Shown here in pieces: positions 16,645 through 27,282 of a stretch of DNA of 64,000 nt (position 1 is the first letter of the stretch; every line of letters begins with the position of its first letter). The DNA comes from Pseudomonadota bacterium (GTDB lineage: Bacteria; Pseudomonadota; Alphaproteobacteria; Sphingomonadales; Sphingomonadaceae): positions 1-64,000 of the forward strand of contig JAJZTH010000004.1 of assembly GCA_021849075.1 (NCBI GenBank), read 5' to 3'. The position numbers were made by a program, and so were the translations under genes. The notes beneath the pieces were generated by a model that saw only the letters and a program-made list of their open reading frames with translations, made no database searches and had not been told where the DNA came from.

Positions 16645-18042
16645 TTATGATGTCCGTTCGTAACGCCGTTGAAGCAGACGGAAAACCGCGCGCATCCCCA
16701 GCGCTTCGCCGCCCTTGGGCCGGCCCGGCTTGCTGGACGGGCGCCAGGCGAAGGTGTCGAGGTGCAGCCATGCCGTATCGTCCGGCACGAAACGCTTGAG
16801 GAACAGCGCGGCGGTGATCGCGCCGGCAAAGCCGCCTTCGCCTGCATTGTTGATGTCGGCGACGTCCGATTTCAGCATGTCGGCATAGCCGTCCCACAAT
16901 GGCAGGCGCCATGTCGGGTCATCGACCTGCGCACCCAGCGTCGCCATGTCGGCTGCCAGCCCTTCGTCATTGGTGAACAGGGCGGGGAGGTCTGGCCCGA
17001 CTGCGACCCGCGCTGCGCCGGTCAGCGTGGCGAAATCGATAACCAGTTCCGGCTTTTCCTCACCTGCGCGGGTCAACGCATCGCCCAGCACCAGACGCCC
17101 TTCTGCGTCGGTATTGCCGATTTCCACCGTCAGTCCCTTGCGCGTGCGCAAAATATCTCCGGGACGGAAGGCATTGCCGGAAATGGCGTTTTCGGCCGCC
17201 GCAATCAGCATGTGCAATCGCACCGGCAGGCGCGCAGCCATGATCAGCCGCGCAAGGCCCAACGCATGGGCAGCGCCGCCCATATCCTTCTTCATCAGGC
17301 GCATGCCGGATGATGGCTTGATGTCCAGGCCGCCACTGTCGAAGCAGATGCCCTTGCCGACGATGGCGATGCGCGGATGGCTCGGGTCGCCCCAGCTCAT
17401 TTCGATGAGGCGCGGGGCGAAGCTCTTGTCCGCCGCCTTGCCCACGGCATGGATCATCGGATAGCCTTGTTCCAGCGCATCGCCGCGCGTCGTGGTGACG
17501 ACGGCGCCGAACAGTTTCGCGACCTTTTCGGTGGCGGCCTCCAGATCGGGCGGTCCCATGTCTGCGGCGGGGGTATTGACCATGTCGCGCACCAGCGCGA
17601 TTGATCGCGCCAGTTGCACCGTCGCGTCGATCTGGGCCACGCCACTGGTCAGCAACACACGGCCGCCGGCCGGCGCATCATCCTTGCGATAGCGGTCGAA
17701 GCGATATTGCGCCGTCAGCCAGCCCAACGCCGCAGCGCCCGGCGTCCCTTCTGACAAGCGATAGCTGCCTTCGGGCAGGGTTTCCGCGAGGCGAGCGAGG
17801 CACCATGTTCCCAGCGCGCGTTTATCCGCAACGGCGGCGACCACGCTCCAGTCCTCTGCACTGTCGCCGGGCAGAATTGCCTGTTCCCCAGCCTTGCCCT
17901 TGAAACGCTGTGCCGTGGCGAGCGCGCGCACCCGATCGGGCTGGGCGGCGAGCCAGATATCATAATCCTTGGCATCGATCAGGTGGATCGAACGGGCGGG
18001 CTGCTGGTTGTCTGCTTTGAGCAGATCGGAAAGGTCGGTCAT
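16645..18042 (-). CDS. Leucyl aminopeptidase family protein (M17)
   Basis: A 465-residue M17 metallopeptidase with the signature NTDAEGRLVLGDAL. The metal-binding stretch is GKGICFDSGGLDIKP, with the lysine and aspartate ligands, then KKDMGGAA. It would form a cytoplasmic hexamer with two metals and release N-terminal residues from peptides. It is first in the minus-strand run aminopeptidase, marR, nlpC, argC, with 49 bases to marR. M17 enzymes beside NlpC/P60 suggest peptidoglycan peptide turnover (inference). Confidence 0.92.
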   Translation of the reverse strand: MTDLSDLLKADNQQPARSIHLIDAKDYDIWLAAQPDRVRALATAQRFKGKAGEQAILPGDSAEDWSVVAAVADKRALGTWCLARLAETLPEGSYRLSEGTPGAAALGWLTAQYRFDRYRKDDAPAGGRVLLTSGVAQIDATVQLARSIALVRDMVNTPAADMGPPDLEAATEKVAKLFGAVVTTTRGDALEQGYPMIHAVGKAADKSFAPRLIEMSWGDPSHPRIAIVGKGICFDSGGLDIKPSSGMRLMKKDMGGAAHALGLARLIMAARLPVRLHMLIAAAENAISGNAFRPGDILRTRKGLTVEIGNTDAEGRLVLGDALTRAGEEKPELVIDFATLTGAARVAVGPDLPALFTNDEGLAADMATLGAQVDDPTWRLPLWDGYADMLKSDVADINNAGEGGFAGAITAALFLKRFVPDDTAWLHLDTFAWRPSSKPGRPKGGEALGMRAVFRLLQRRYERTS

Positions 18043-18181
18043 TGCGCGGGTGTACGGGAAAGCCAGCGGCCATGGGAAGCCAAATTTTTACCGCCGCCTG
18101 CGCACGATCCACCCTTTCTTCCTTTGCGCAAACCAATGGGAAAGCCTAGATTTAACAGCATAACGAAGAAGGAGATGGATG

Positions 18182-18382
18182 ATGATTCACGGCGATGACC
18201 GCAGCCTTCAGGCTGCTCGTGCGCGGGCCTACGCGCTGGCGGAAACCGGGCGCTACGACAACAGCAATGCCGTGCAGGAGGCGCTGGTGGCGGAGGGCTG
18301 GTCCAATGCAGGCCGTGCGCTCGACAGCGATTATGCCCGCAAGGCGGTTGGCGAACGGTGCCGGGCGGCCCAGGCACATTGA
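18182..18382 (+). CDS. Small conserved hypothetical protein
   Basis: A 66-residue soluble protein (MIHGDDRSLQAARARAYALA at the start). AAGGAG at 18169-18174 gives 7-base spacing to the ATG at 18182, better than the ATG at 18179. It is helical with no membrane segment. The stop codon overlaps the next start (TGATG), so it is coupled to the lipoprotein gene downstream. Function unknown. Confidence 0.7.
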   Translation: MIHGDDRSLQAARARAYALAETGRYDNSNAVQEALVAEGWSNAGRALDSDYARKAVGERCRAAQAH

Positions 18383-19200
18383 TGCCGTATAAGGCATATG
18401 CCTGCGCGGCGGTCTTGCTGGCCGCCGCCTGTTCGCCGCCGCAGGAGCCGTCGAGCGGCAACGCATCGGCCAATGCGGCGGCGAGCCGCTTTGTCGGGAC
18501 GATGGTGGGCGCGCCAAAGCCGCCACCGCCCGCCAAGCCTTTCGTGGATAAGAGCAAGGATGCATGGCTAGAATTTTCCTATGCCTATCCGGCGCAGGCC
18601 GCTGCGGTCCCCTTTCTGGTCGAGAAGTTCGGCAAGGCGGCGCGATCATCCAGAGCCGATGCCGAGGGCATGGCGAAATCGGATAGCGAGTCTGCAAAGA
18701 AGGCAGGTTATCCCTTTCGTGCGCACAGTCTTGAAACCGAATGGCGCGTAGCGGCGGACACGCCGCGTTTCCTGTCGCTCCGCTCGCAAACCTATATCTA
18801 CACGGGCGGCGCGCACGGCATGACCAGCTATGATGTCGTGCTGTGGGACAAGGCGCGGGCGCGCGAAACCAGCGTCAGGGCGTTGATGACGACGCCTGCC
18901 GCCTTTGCCGCTGCCATAAAGGATCGGTTTTGCAAGGAACTGGACCGGGAGCGCGCCGAAAAACGCGGAGAGCCGGTCGTGCGCGGCGACGATGACTTCA
19001 CCAAATGCATTGATCCAATGGATCAAGTGCTGGCGCCGACATCCACTGACGGCAAATTGATCGACGGCGTGACCGTGGTCATCGGTCCTTATAGCGCCGG
19101 TCCCTATGCCGAAGGCAGTTATGAGGTGCCGCTGTTAGTCGATGCCGCGATGCGCAAGGCGATCAAGACCGAATATCAGGATGGTTTCGTGAAGCCCTGA
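18382..19200 (+). CDS. DUF3298/DUF4163-type lipoprotein
   Basis: A 272-residue protein with a lipobox (VLLAAACSPP, cysteine near 17), a proline-rich spacer and an RsiV-like module. The module starts around WLEFSYAYPAQAAAVPFLVE and includes QTYIYTGGAHGMTSY, the hallmark glycine/histidine stretch of DUF3298/DUF4163 proteins. Relatives bind lysozyme or other periplasmic ligands in some bacteria; the role here is unknown. The ATG shares one base with the upstream stop codon. It ends just before a palindrome in the convergent gap with rimO. Confidence 0.8.
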   Translation: MPYKAYACAAVLLAAACSPPQEPSSGNASANAAASRFVGTMVGAPKPPPPAKPFVDKSKDAWLEFSYAYPAQAAAVPFLVEKFGKAARSSRADAEGMAKSDSESAKKAGYPFRAHSLETEWRVAADTPRFLSLRSQTYIYTGGAHGMTSYDVVLWDKARARETSVRALMTTPAAFAAAIKDRFCKELDRERAEKRGEPVVRGDDDFTKCIDPMDQVLAPTSTDGKLIDGVTVVIGPYSAGPYAEGSYEVPLLVDAAMRKAIKTEYQDGFVKP

Positions 19201-19209
19201 TTGCCGTCT

Positions 19210-19255
19210 CTCCGTTCGCCCTTCGACATCTTCCGAGGTCAAGAAGCGAACGGAG
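19210..19255. repeat. CTCCGTTCGC/GCGAACGGAG inverted repeat between convergent genes
   Basis: Perfect 10-bp arms (19210-19219 and 19246-19255) flank a 26-base centre that adds a short TTC/GAA pairing. The arm sequence recurs in the stem at 49,559-49,596, also between convergent genes. It is likely a bidirectional terminator or a dispersed palindrome family. Confidence 0.6.
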
Positions 19256-19268
19256 GCAGGATTTGGTT

Positions 19269-20636
19269 TTAAGCCGGCACGCCGTACAGATCATGGTCGT
19301 CGGCGTCCTCGATCAGGACATCGAACATGTCGCCGGCCTGGCGTCCTTCACCGACATCGCGCAGGAAGACATTGCCGTCGATTTCGGGCGCGTCAGCCTG
19401 ACTGCGGGCGGTGGCGCCGATGCTGCCATCTTCTTCGTCCGGCTCACCCACTTCGTCCAGGATGACGGGCAGAACGCGGCCAATCTTTGCCTGCAACTTG
19501 GCGGCGCTGATCGCGGCGGTCTTTTCCATGATGCGCTGATAGCGCTCTTCCTTGACCTCTTCGGGGACTGCGCCCGGCAGATCATTGGCGGGCGCACCCT
19601 CGACCGGCTCGAAGCGGAAAGCGCCAACGCGGTCGAGTTGCGCCTCGTCCAGCCAGTCGAGCAGATATTGGAAATCCGCCTCCGTCTCGCCCGGGAAGCC
19701 GACGACGAAGCTGGAGCGGATCGCGATGTCGGGGCAAGCGGCGCGCCACTTGCGGATACGGTCCAGCACCTTGGCTTCGTTGGCGGGGCGCTTCATGGCT
19801 TTCAGCACGCTGGGCGAAGCGTGCTGGAAAGGGATGTCGAGATAGGGCGTCAGCAGCCCTTCGGCCATCAGCGGAATGACATGATCGACATGGGGATAGG
19901 GGTAGACATAGTGCAGCCGCACCCAGGGCGCCTTGCCTTCGGCGGTGCGCAACTGGCCCAGTTCGCGCGCCATGTCGGTCATATGGGCGCGGACTTCGCG
20001 GCCCTTCCAATTGCGCGTTTCATGCCTTGTGTCGACGCCATAGGCCGACGTGTCCTGGCTGATGACCAGCAGTTCCTTGGTCCCGGCCGCGACCAGCTTT
20101 TCCGCTTCACGCAGCACCGCATCAATGCGGCGCGATACCAGATCGCCCCGGATCGAAGGGATGATGCAGAAGGAGCAGCGATGGTTGCAGCCTTCGCTGA
20201 TCTTCAAATAGCTATAGTGTCGCGGCGTCAGCTTCAGCCCGCCTTCGGGCACCAGATCGATGAAGGCGTTGGGGATAGGCGGCGACGCATCATGCACCGC
20301 GTTGACCACCTGTTCATATTGATGCGCGCCGGTGACGGCCAGCACCTGCGGGAATTTCGCGCGGATCAGTTCCGCTTCATCGCCCATGCAGCCGGTCACG
20401 ATGACGCGGCCATTTTCCGCGATCGCTTCGCCAATGGCTTCCAGCGATTCCTCCTTGGCGGAATCCAGAAAACCGCAGGTATTGACCAGCACGACGTCCG
20501 CGCCGGCATAGTCGGCGGACATCTGATAGCCGTCAGAGCGCAGCTTGGTGAGGATCCGTTCGCTGTCCACCAGATTTTTGGGACAGCCGAGCGACACCAT
20601 GCCGACTTTCGGCGCTTCGGGAATTTTGGTTGCCAT
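19269..20636 (-). CDS. rimO: Ribosomal protein S12 methylthiotransferase RimO
   Basis: A 455-residue radical-SAM methylthiotransferase. The N-terminal UPF0004 domain has cluster cysteines at [18 protein letters not shown] and VTGCMG. The radical-SAM motif is [12 protein letters not shown]. The TRAM domain is at the C-terminus (VFLRDVGEG). It adds a methylthio group to an aspartate of ribosomal protein S12. The IPSIRG and YPYPHVD segments fit RimO rather than MiaB. The ATG at 20636 gives [17 protein letters not shown]. Confidence 0.95.
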   Translation of the reverse strand: MATKIPEAPKVGMVSLGCPKNLVDSERILTKLRSDGYQMSADYAGADVVLVNTCGFLDSAKEESLEAIGEAIAENGRVIVTGCMGDEAELIRAKFPQVLAVTGAHQYEQVVNAVHDASPPIPNAFIDLVPEGGLKLTPRHYSYLKISEGCNHRCSFCIIPSIRGDLVSRRIDAVLREAEKLVAAGTKELLVISQDTSAYGVDTRHETRNWKGREVRAHMTDMARELGQLRTAEGKAPWVRLHYVYPYPHVDHVIPLMAEGLLTPYLDIPFQHASPSVLKAMKRPANEAKVLDRIRKWRAACPDIAIRSSFVVGFPGETEADFQYLLDWLDEAQLDRVGAFRFEPVEGAPANDLPGAVPEEVKEERYQRIMEKTAAISAAKLQAKIGRVLPVILDEVGEPDEEDGSIGATARSQADAPEIDGNVFLRDVGEGRQAGDMFDVLIEDADDHDLYGVPA

Positions 20637-20697
20637 GATCGGCGCGCACATAGGGATTTTTGCGCCAAATGTCACGAGGGCGTCATGCACGGCGCAT

Positions 20698-20732
20698 CAA
20701 AAGAAAAGGGCGCCCCTGTCGCGGGCGCCCTT
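20698..20732 (-). terminator. Rho-independent terminator of the TonB receptor gene
   Basis: AAGGGCGCCC pairs perfectly with GGGCGCCCTT (10 bp, 7-base loop). Read on the minus strand it is followed by TTTTCTTTT. It lies just downstream of the TonB receptor stop at 20758 and upstream of rimO. Confidence 0.85.
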
Positions 20733-20757
20733 CTTTGGTTTCAAGCTGCTGGATCGG

Positions 20758-23577
20758 TTACATTTTATAGGACAGGCGCAGATAGCCGAATTGACCCGGC
20801 ACATCATAGCTGGTGGTGTCGAAATTCGCGCCGTCGCAGGTGCCGCACAGTGGCGGGTCCTGATTGAACAGATTGTTGACGCCGATCGTCAGGCGCGTGC
20901 GATGATCCATCCAGTCAGGCGAGAAATATGCCTGAATGTCGCCATAGAAGGTCGCCTTCATGACGTTGCCGTCGCCTTCGGTGACTTTGCTGAGGTAACG
21001 GCCAGTGAAGGACAGGCCATAGCCTTCGGTCGAATAGTCCAGCGTCGCGTTCGCCTTGAAGTGCGGATAGGCTTGATCGCTCGATCCGCAGCGTTCCGTG
21101 CCGGCGCATTTGATCGTCGGCGCGCCCAGATCCGCTGGCGGCTTGATATTGTATTTCAGCAGATAGGCGGCGTTGACGTTCAGGCCGATCGAGCCGTTGC
21201 CGACCATTTTCGAGCGATAGTTCAGCGTGCCGTCGATGCCGTCGGTTTCAATGGCGTTGAGGTTTTGCAGCACGCCGTTGATGCCCGCGACCGCGCCGCT
21301 GCCGGTGCGGCTGATGGCGGCGCAGCTGATCGGATCGGCTTCGAAGGCGCAGCGCTGCAGTGTGAGCGAGGCGGGGACCGAGTCGATCGCGTTCTTCAGC
21401 TTGATCGTGTAATAATTGACCTCGATGCTGAAGGCGCTGGCAAAGCTGTCACGCGCCCAGGCCGGGCTGTAGACGCCGCCCGCCGTCCAGGTTTTGGACG
21501 TTTCCGGCTTAAGGCCGGTAAAGCCCTGCGAGAAGACGCCGAGCTGGCCGCCCTGTGGTTCTGCATAGCTACCGCTGGCCGGCACGCCATTGGCGATGCA
21601 GTTTGCCCGCACCGTGGCGTTGGTCTGCCAGGCGCTGCCCGCAACATTGGTGCAGGGATCGTTGATCGTCGCGTCCGTGCGGGAACGGCCCGCATAAAGT
21701 TCGCCAATGCTGGGTGCGCGCAGGCTTTCGGCATAGCCGCCACGCAACAGCAGGTCGCGGGTCGGCTTCCACAGGCCCGACACGGTATAGGTCGTGTTGC
21801 TGCCAAAGCTGCTATAGTTGGAATGGCGCACAGCGCCGTCCAGCTCCAGTTTCTGGAAGAAGGGCGTGTCGGCCAGGATCGGAACGCGCAGCTCGCCGTA
21901 AAATTCGTCGACGTTGAAGCCGCCGCGTGCAGGACTCGTCGGCACGTCGGCACCCAGACCCGCTGTGATGATCGGGTCGGGCGTGTAGGACGCCTGCTGG
22001 TCGCGATGTTCATAGCCGATCGCGAAGCCCACTGCGCCGGCAGGTAGGTCGAACAGGTCGCCCGACAGGTTGGCGGTGACGTCCCACAATTCCTGTTCGC
22101 TGCGGTCACGCTCGTCAAAGGTTACATAATCGAGCATCGCCTGCGTGATGGAGCCGGCGCCGCCGAAGATGTTGAACGGCACGCATTCGCCGGTGCAGGC
22201 GCCGACCGGACCAAGCGCCTGAGCGAGCCGGGCGGCGTTGAGGTTGCCGGTGAAGGTCTGGTGCGCATTGTTGGTGCCGTAATTGCCGTTGACGTCCCAA
22301 TACCATTTATGGTCGCCGACATCGAATGTACCCTCCAGCGTCGCCGCCATGGTCAGCGTATCGACTTCCTGGCTGAAGATGCGCGGTCCGCCCTCCACGA
22401 AGCGGCGGCGGATGGTCGAATAATTGGCTGATCCGGGCTGCGCCGAGAGAGTTACGCCGAACGGGTTGTAGGGGTTGCTGGCGTCGACTGAGATGGTGTC
22501 GAGCAGATTGCCGTTGCCCGCATCAGGACCGATGAACAGCGGCAGGAACGCCGCCTGCGTGGTCGATTCGCGATGCTGATAGACCAGCCGCGTGCGCAGG
22601 CTGACCGCGTCGGAAAATTCGAACTTGCCGTTCAGGAACGCGCCATAGCGTTCCGACGGGGTCAGCAGATAATTATAGGGCGCAAAGTTGAAGGAGTCGG
22701 TGGACGAATTATAGGCGCGATAGTCGGTCAGCACGGGATTGCGGCCGATGATCGGGCTGCCCAGCGTCAGGCTTTGCCCCAATACGTCATAGCGGCCATT
22801 GGGCGTGGCGCTGGAACAGCCGCCATCGGCGCAACTGCTGCCGCCTGCCGCCGGCCATAGCGAGATGGAGCGATCGGCGGTGCTGACGCCTTCCTGCTTC
22901 ACATAATTGCCGCCGACGACGATCGATACGCGATCGGCCTGAATGCCGTAGCTGGCGTTGACGTCGTAAGTATGGCCATCGCCCTGACGATAGGTGCCGA
23001 ACTGGGCCGACATGTCGAGGCCCTTTTGCGACTGGCGCGTGATGATGTTGACCACGCCGGCGACCGCATCCGACCCGTAAAGCGGGGACGCGCCCGATTG
23101 CAGCACTTCCACCCGCTCAATCATGCTTTGGGGTATGGTGTTGAGATCGACCGAGGCGGGGATGCCGCCCGCTGCCGATCCGTTGACGTAACGCATGCCG
23201 TCGACGAGTACGAGTGTGCGCTTGGCGCCCAGATAGCGCAGATCGATTTCGGCAGAGCCGGAACTGACGCCGGTGCCGTCGGGCGGGCCGCCGATATTGC
23301 CGGCATTGTTGGTCTTGGTATTGAGGCCGCCCGCCGCGCTGGGGATGCGTTGCAAAACGTCGGCGATCGAAGTGAGGCCGGTCCGCGCGATCGACGCCTG
23401 ATCGACGGTGACGATCGGCTTGTCCTGATCGAGCGGGTCGCGGCGGATGCGCGATCCGGTGACGATGATGGCGGCGCCATCTTCCGCCTGGGGTTCGATG
23501 GATTGGGCGAAGCTGGGATTGGTCCAGGCGAGGACGGACAGGACGACGCCACATTGCAAGGCACTTTTAAAGCGCAT
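20758..23577 (-). CDS. TonB-dependent outer-membrane receptor
   Basis: A 939-residue receptor with a Sec signal (cleavage after NPSFA). The TonB-box-like segment is AAIIVTGSRIRRD. The plug domain is at about 45-190 (IERVEVLQSGASPLYGSDA, GVVNIITR), then a 22-strand barrel ending in a C-terminal aromatic-rich strand (YLRLSYKM). The ligand is unknown. The gene is monocistronic between a terminator and a 144-base leader with an inverted repeat. It is of the IRR-containing sphingomonad receptor type whose ligands are often sugars, peptides or aromatic compounds. Confidence 0.93.
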   Translation of the reverse strand: MRFKSALQCGVVLSVLAWTNPSFAQSIEPQAEDGAAIIVTGSRIRRDPLDQDKPIVTVDQASIARTGLTSIADVLQRIPSAAGGLNTKTNNAGNIGGPPDGTGVSSGSAEIDLRYLGAKRTLVLVDGMRYVNGSAAGGIPASVDLNTIPQSMIERVEVLQSGASPLYGSDAVAGVVNIITRQSQKGLDMSAQFGTYRQGDGHTYDVNASYGIQADRVSIVVGGNYVKQEGVSTADRSISLWPAAGGSSCADGGCSSATPNGRYDVLGQSLTLGSPIIGRNPVLTDYRAYNSSTDSFNFAPYNYLLTPSERYGAFLNGKFEFSDAVSLRTRLVYQHRESTTQAAFLPLFIGPDAGNGNLLDTISVDASNPYNPFGVTLSAQPGSANYSTIRRRFVEGGPRIFSQEVDTLTMAATLEGTFDVGDHKWYWDVNGNYGTNNAHQTFTGNLNAARLAQALGPVGACTGECVPFNIFGGAGSITQAMLDYVTFDERDRSEQELWDVTANLSGDLFDLPAGAVGFAIGYEHRDQQASYTPDPIITAGLGADVPTSPARGGFNVDEFYGELRVPILADTPFFQKLELDGAVRHSNYSSFGSNTTYTVSGLWKPTRDLLLRGGYAESLRAPSIGELYAGRSRTDATINDPCTNVAGSAWQTNATVRANCIANGVPASGSYAEPQGGQLGVFSQGFTGLKPETSKTWTAGGVYSPAWARDSFASAFSIEVNYYTIKLKNAIDSVPASLTLQRCAFEADPISCAAISRTGSGAVAGINGVLQNLNAIETDGIDGTLNYRSKMVGNGSIGLNVNAAYLLKYNIKPPADLGAPTIKCAGTERCGSSDQAYPHFKANATLDYSTEGYGLSFTGRYLSKVTEGDGNVMKATFYGDIQAYFSPDWMDHRTRLTIGVNNLFNQDPPLCGTCDGANFDTTSYDVPGQFGYLRLSYKM

Positions 23578-23673
23578 GTTACACCCCTCTGAGAGATCGG
23601 TGAGGGGAGTGTTTCCGTTCTACTACAGCAAGGCAATCGGGCGCGTGGATGCTGTAGCGCGAATTTTGCAATA

Positions 23674-23691
23674 TGTTGCCGGATCGCAACA
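23674..23691. promoter_or_regulatory. Inverted repeat upstream of the TonB receptor
   Basis: TGTTGC and GCAACA flank CGGATC, about 100 bases upstream of the receptor start, in an AT-rich stretch. It is a plausible operator or promoter element. No regulator can be assigned. Confidence 0.35.
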
Positions 23692-23720
23692 AATTCTTTC
23701 GGTTCGTCTCCGGCAGGCGG

Positions 23721-24779
23721 CTATTCGTCGGAGGATTTGCCCCGCTTTTCCTTTTCTTCCACAATTTCGATGATCAGATCGCCGGTCTGGAGGCGGCGCG
23801 CCTCTTCCTCCCAAAAGCCGATCGGCCGGTCGGCGCGATAGATGCGCACGCCAAGTCCTGTGCCGATGGCGGACAGGGGATGCCCGATTTCCGTGGGCAG
23901 CACGGGCCGTTCATGGAGCTTAACGCGCCCGCCCGAAGCGGCCAGATCCGCCATATAATCGGCAATATGCGCGCCGCTGGTGCTGCCGGCCAGCAACAAT
24001 CCTGCGAAGCTGACCGGATTGATGACGGTGGTGGCCCCGGCCTGTCGTGCGGGCAGTTCATTATCTTCGTTGCGCACGACGATGCTGATCGGCAGGCGCG
24101 GAGCCAGATGCCGGGCGGTCAGCGTGATGAGGATGGACGTATCGTCGCGCCCCGCCGACACGATCATGCTGCGCGCGCGATGAATGGCGACGTCCTTGAG
24201 CGTCCTGTCGCGCGTGGAATCGCCGCACAGCACGTTGCACCCCTGCGCTTCGGCGAGCGCCAGCGCCTTTTCGCTGCCGTCGATGACGACGATTTCGCGC
24301 GGGTCGGCGCCGCGGGCGAGCAGTTCGTTCACCGCCTCCTGACCGCTGGTGCCAAAGCCGGTGACGATGATGTGATTGTGCAGATCAGCCTGAATACGCG
24401 CCATGCGCCACCTGTAGAGGATGTTGCGGAAGAAGAGGTTGTAGGCCGTGCCAAGGAAGATCAGCCAGACGAACAGGCGGATCGGCGTTACGAAGATCGA
24501 TTCGAACAGCCGCGCCTCGGGCGTGACCGGCACGATATCGCCATAGCCGACCGTCGTGACCGTGACCGTCGTGAAATAGAGGACGTCGATGAAGCTGATC
24601 TGATTGTCGTAATTGTCTTTCAGACCATTGCGCCCGAACCAGTGCAGCGCCAGCACGATCGCGATCAGGCCGAAGACCAGTATGACCCGCCAGGTCAGGT
24701 CCGCCCACATCGGCAGGCCCGATCGTCGCCGCAGAAAGCCTGCTGTCGGCGAAGATGGCGGCGGCCGGTCGATCCTCAT
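23721..24779 (-). CDS. Potassium channel with TrkA-N (RCK) domain
   Basis: A 352-residue protein. Two transmembrane helices (about 28-48 and 88-112) surround the pore with the K+ selectivity filter TVTTVGYGD (residues 73-81). Then comes a cytoplasmic Rossmann domain (IIVTGFGTSGQEAV) with a nucleotide loop and a C-terminal TrkA-C-like domain, ending in a charged tail (EEKEKRGKSSDE). It resembles MthK-type ligand-gated channels. The ATG overlaps the stop codon of the LytM gene (ATGA), so the pair is coupled. The open frame extends upstream but that part belongs to the neighbour. Confidence 0.9.
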   Translation of the reverse strand: MRIDRPPPSSPTAGFLRRRSGLPMWADLTWRVILVFGLIAIVLALHWFGRNGLKDNYDNQISFIDVLYFTTVTVTTVGYGDIVPVTPEARLFESIFVTPIRLFVWLIFLGTAYNLFFRNILYRWRMARIQADLHNHIIVTGFGTSGQEAVNELLARGADPREIVVIDGSEKALALAEAQGCNVLCGDSTRDRTLKDVAIHRARSMIVSAGRDDTSILITLTARHLAPRLPISIVVRNEDNELPARQAGATTVINPVSFAGLLLAGSTSGAHIADYMADLAASGGRVKLHERPVLPTEIGHPLSAIGTGLGVRIYRADRPIGFWEEEARRLQTGDLIIEIVEEKEKRGKSSDE

Positions 24780-25846
24780 GGCGAGGGCAATTGTCCCAGC
24801 GGGTTCACGGGTACGCGATCCTTGCGCAGTTCGAAATGAAGCTTTGGCTTGCTGGCATAGCCGGTGTCGCCGGTCAGGCCAATCACCTGTCCTTTCGTCA
24901 CCTTCTGTCCGCGCACGACATCGACCCGGCTGGCGTGGCCATAGGCGCTGACCCAACTGTCGCCATGATTGAGCAGGACCAGTCCGCCGAACACGGCCAC
25001 CTTGTCGCCGGCATAGGCGACGACCCCATCGGCCGCAGCGCGGATCGGCGTGCCGACCGGCGCGGAAATGTCGATACCGTTGTTTTTCGATCCGCTTTCA
25101 CCAGGTCCGAAGCGGGACAGGATAGTGCCCTTGACCGGCCAGGCGAAGCTGCCGACCAGACGGGTCGGCTGGGCGGCGGGGACGTTGGTGGGCAATGGCT
25201 TCGGCTTGGTCGATGCAGCAAGAGTGCGTGCGCCTTCCGCTACGGCAGGCTGACCACCGGTCAGCACATCGTCAATGTCGATGTGGAAGGCGGCGGCGCG
25301 CTGCTCGATGCTGGCGGGGCGGGCAGGGGCGTCCCCCGGTAACAGCAGGCGCTGGCCACGGCGCAGCACATAGGGTTCATCCAACCCGTTTACGTCCACA
25401 ATCCGCCGCCAGGGCACGCCATAGGCGGCGGCGATGGCAATGCCTGTCTCCCCTGCCGCCACCAGATGATAGCGGCCGCCCGGAATGGAGAGCCTTTGTC
25501 TGGCATTGATCGCATAGGGCGGCGTCAGTCCATTGGCGCGGGCGATCGCTTCCGATCCGGCGCCGGTGCGATTGCCGATGCCGCGCAGCGTGTCGCCCGG
25601 CTGGACGATATAGGTGGAGCCGCGCACCGTCACGGCATTGGCGACGACCTGCTGCGCGGTCCAGACCGGCTCCGGTTCGGCAAGCTTCACCGTGGAGGCA
25701 TCGGCGCCGATACGCGGCGGCGGTGTCGGCGCGGGGCGGGCGGCCGGGGGGGGCGCTGGTTCGGCACGCTCCCCCTGATTGGGAATGCAGGCGGTCAGCG
25801 CCAGCGATGTGAGGGGCAGGGCTATGGAAAGGAGAAGGCGACGCAT
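24776..25846 (-). CDS. NlpD-like lipoprotein: LysM plus degenerate LytM (M23) domain
   Basis: A 356-residue protein with a lipobox (LALTAC, cysteine 20), a proline-rich linker and two LysM modules (YIVQPGDTLRGIGNRTG, then YHLVAAGETGIAIAAAYG). The C-terminal M23 domain has the usual first zinc ligand His replaced (KNNGIDISAP), while YGHASRV and LHFELRKD remain. E. coli NlpD has the same kind of loss and acts as an activator of amidase AmiC rather than a hydrolase. It is therefore likely a periplasmic amidase activator for daughter-cell separation. It is coupled to the K+ channel gene. Confidence 0.88.
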   Translation of the reverse strand: MRRLLLSIALPLTSLALTACIPNQGERAEPAPPPAARPAPTPPPRIGADASTVKLAEPEPVWTAQQVVANAVTVRGSTYIVQPGDTLRGIGNRTGAGSEAIARANGLTPPYAINARQRLSIPGGRYHLVAAGETGIAIAAAYGVPWRRIVDVNGLDEPYVLRRGQRLLLPGDAPARPASIEQRAAAFHIDIDDVLTGGQPAVAEGARTLAASTKPKPLPTNVPAAQPTRLVGSFAWPVKGTILSRFGPGESGSKNNGIDISAPVGTPIRAAADGVVAYAGDKVAVFGGLVLLNHGDSWVSAYGHASRVDVVRGQKVTKGQVIGLTGDTGYASKPKLHFELRKDRVPVNPLGQLPSP

Positions 25847-25912
25847 CGCCCCTCATTTACTGCATCACAGGATGCTTTCCAGCCCCTTAAGCTTTTGATC
25901 CGCGCGCCCGGT

Positions 25913-27199
<1,287 letters not shown>

Positions 27200-27282
27200 C
27201 TATGCCGATCCGGGACGAACCGCGCAACCCTGCGCGCCGCCGACCGTTGGTCTGGCATCACCCAAAAACACAGGAGATGGCG

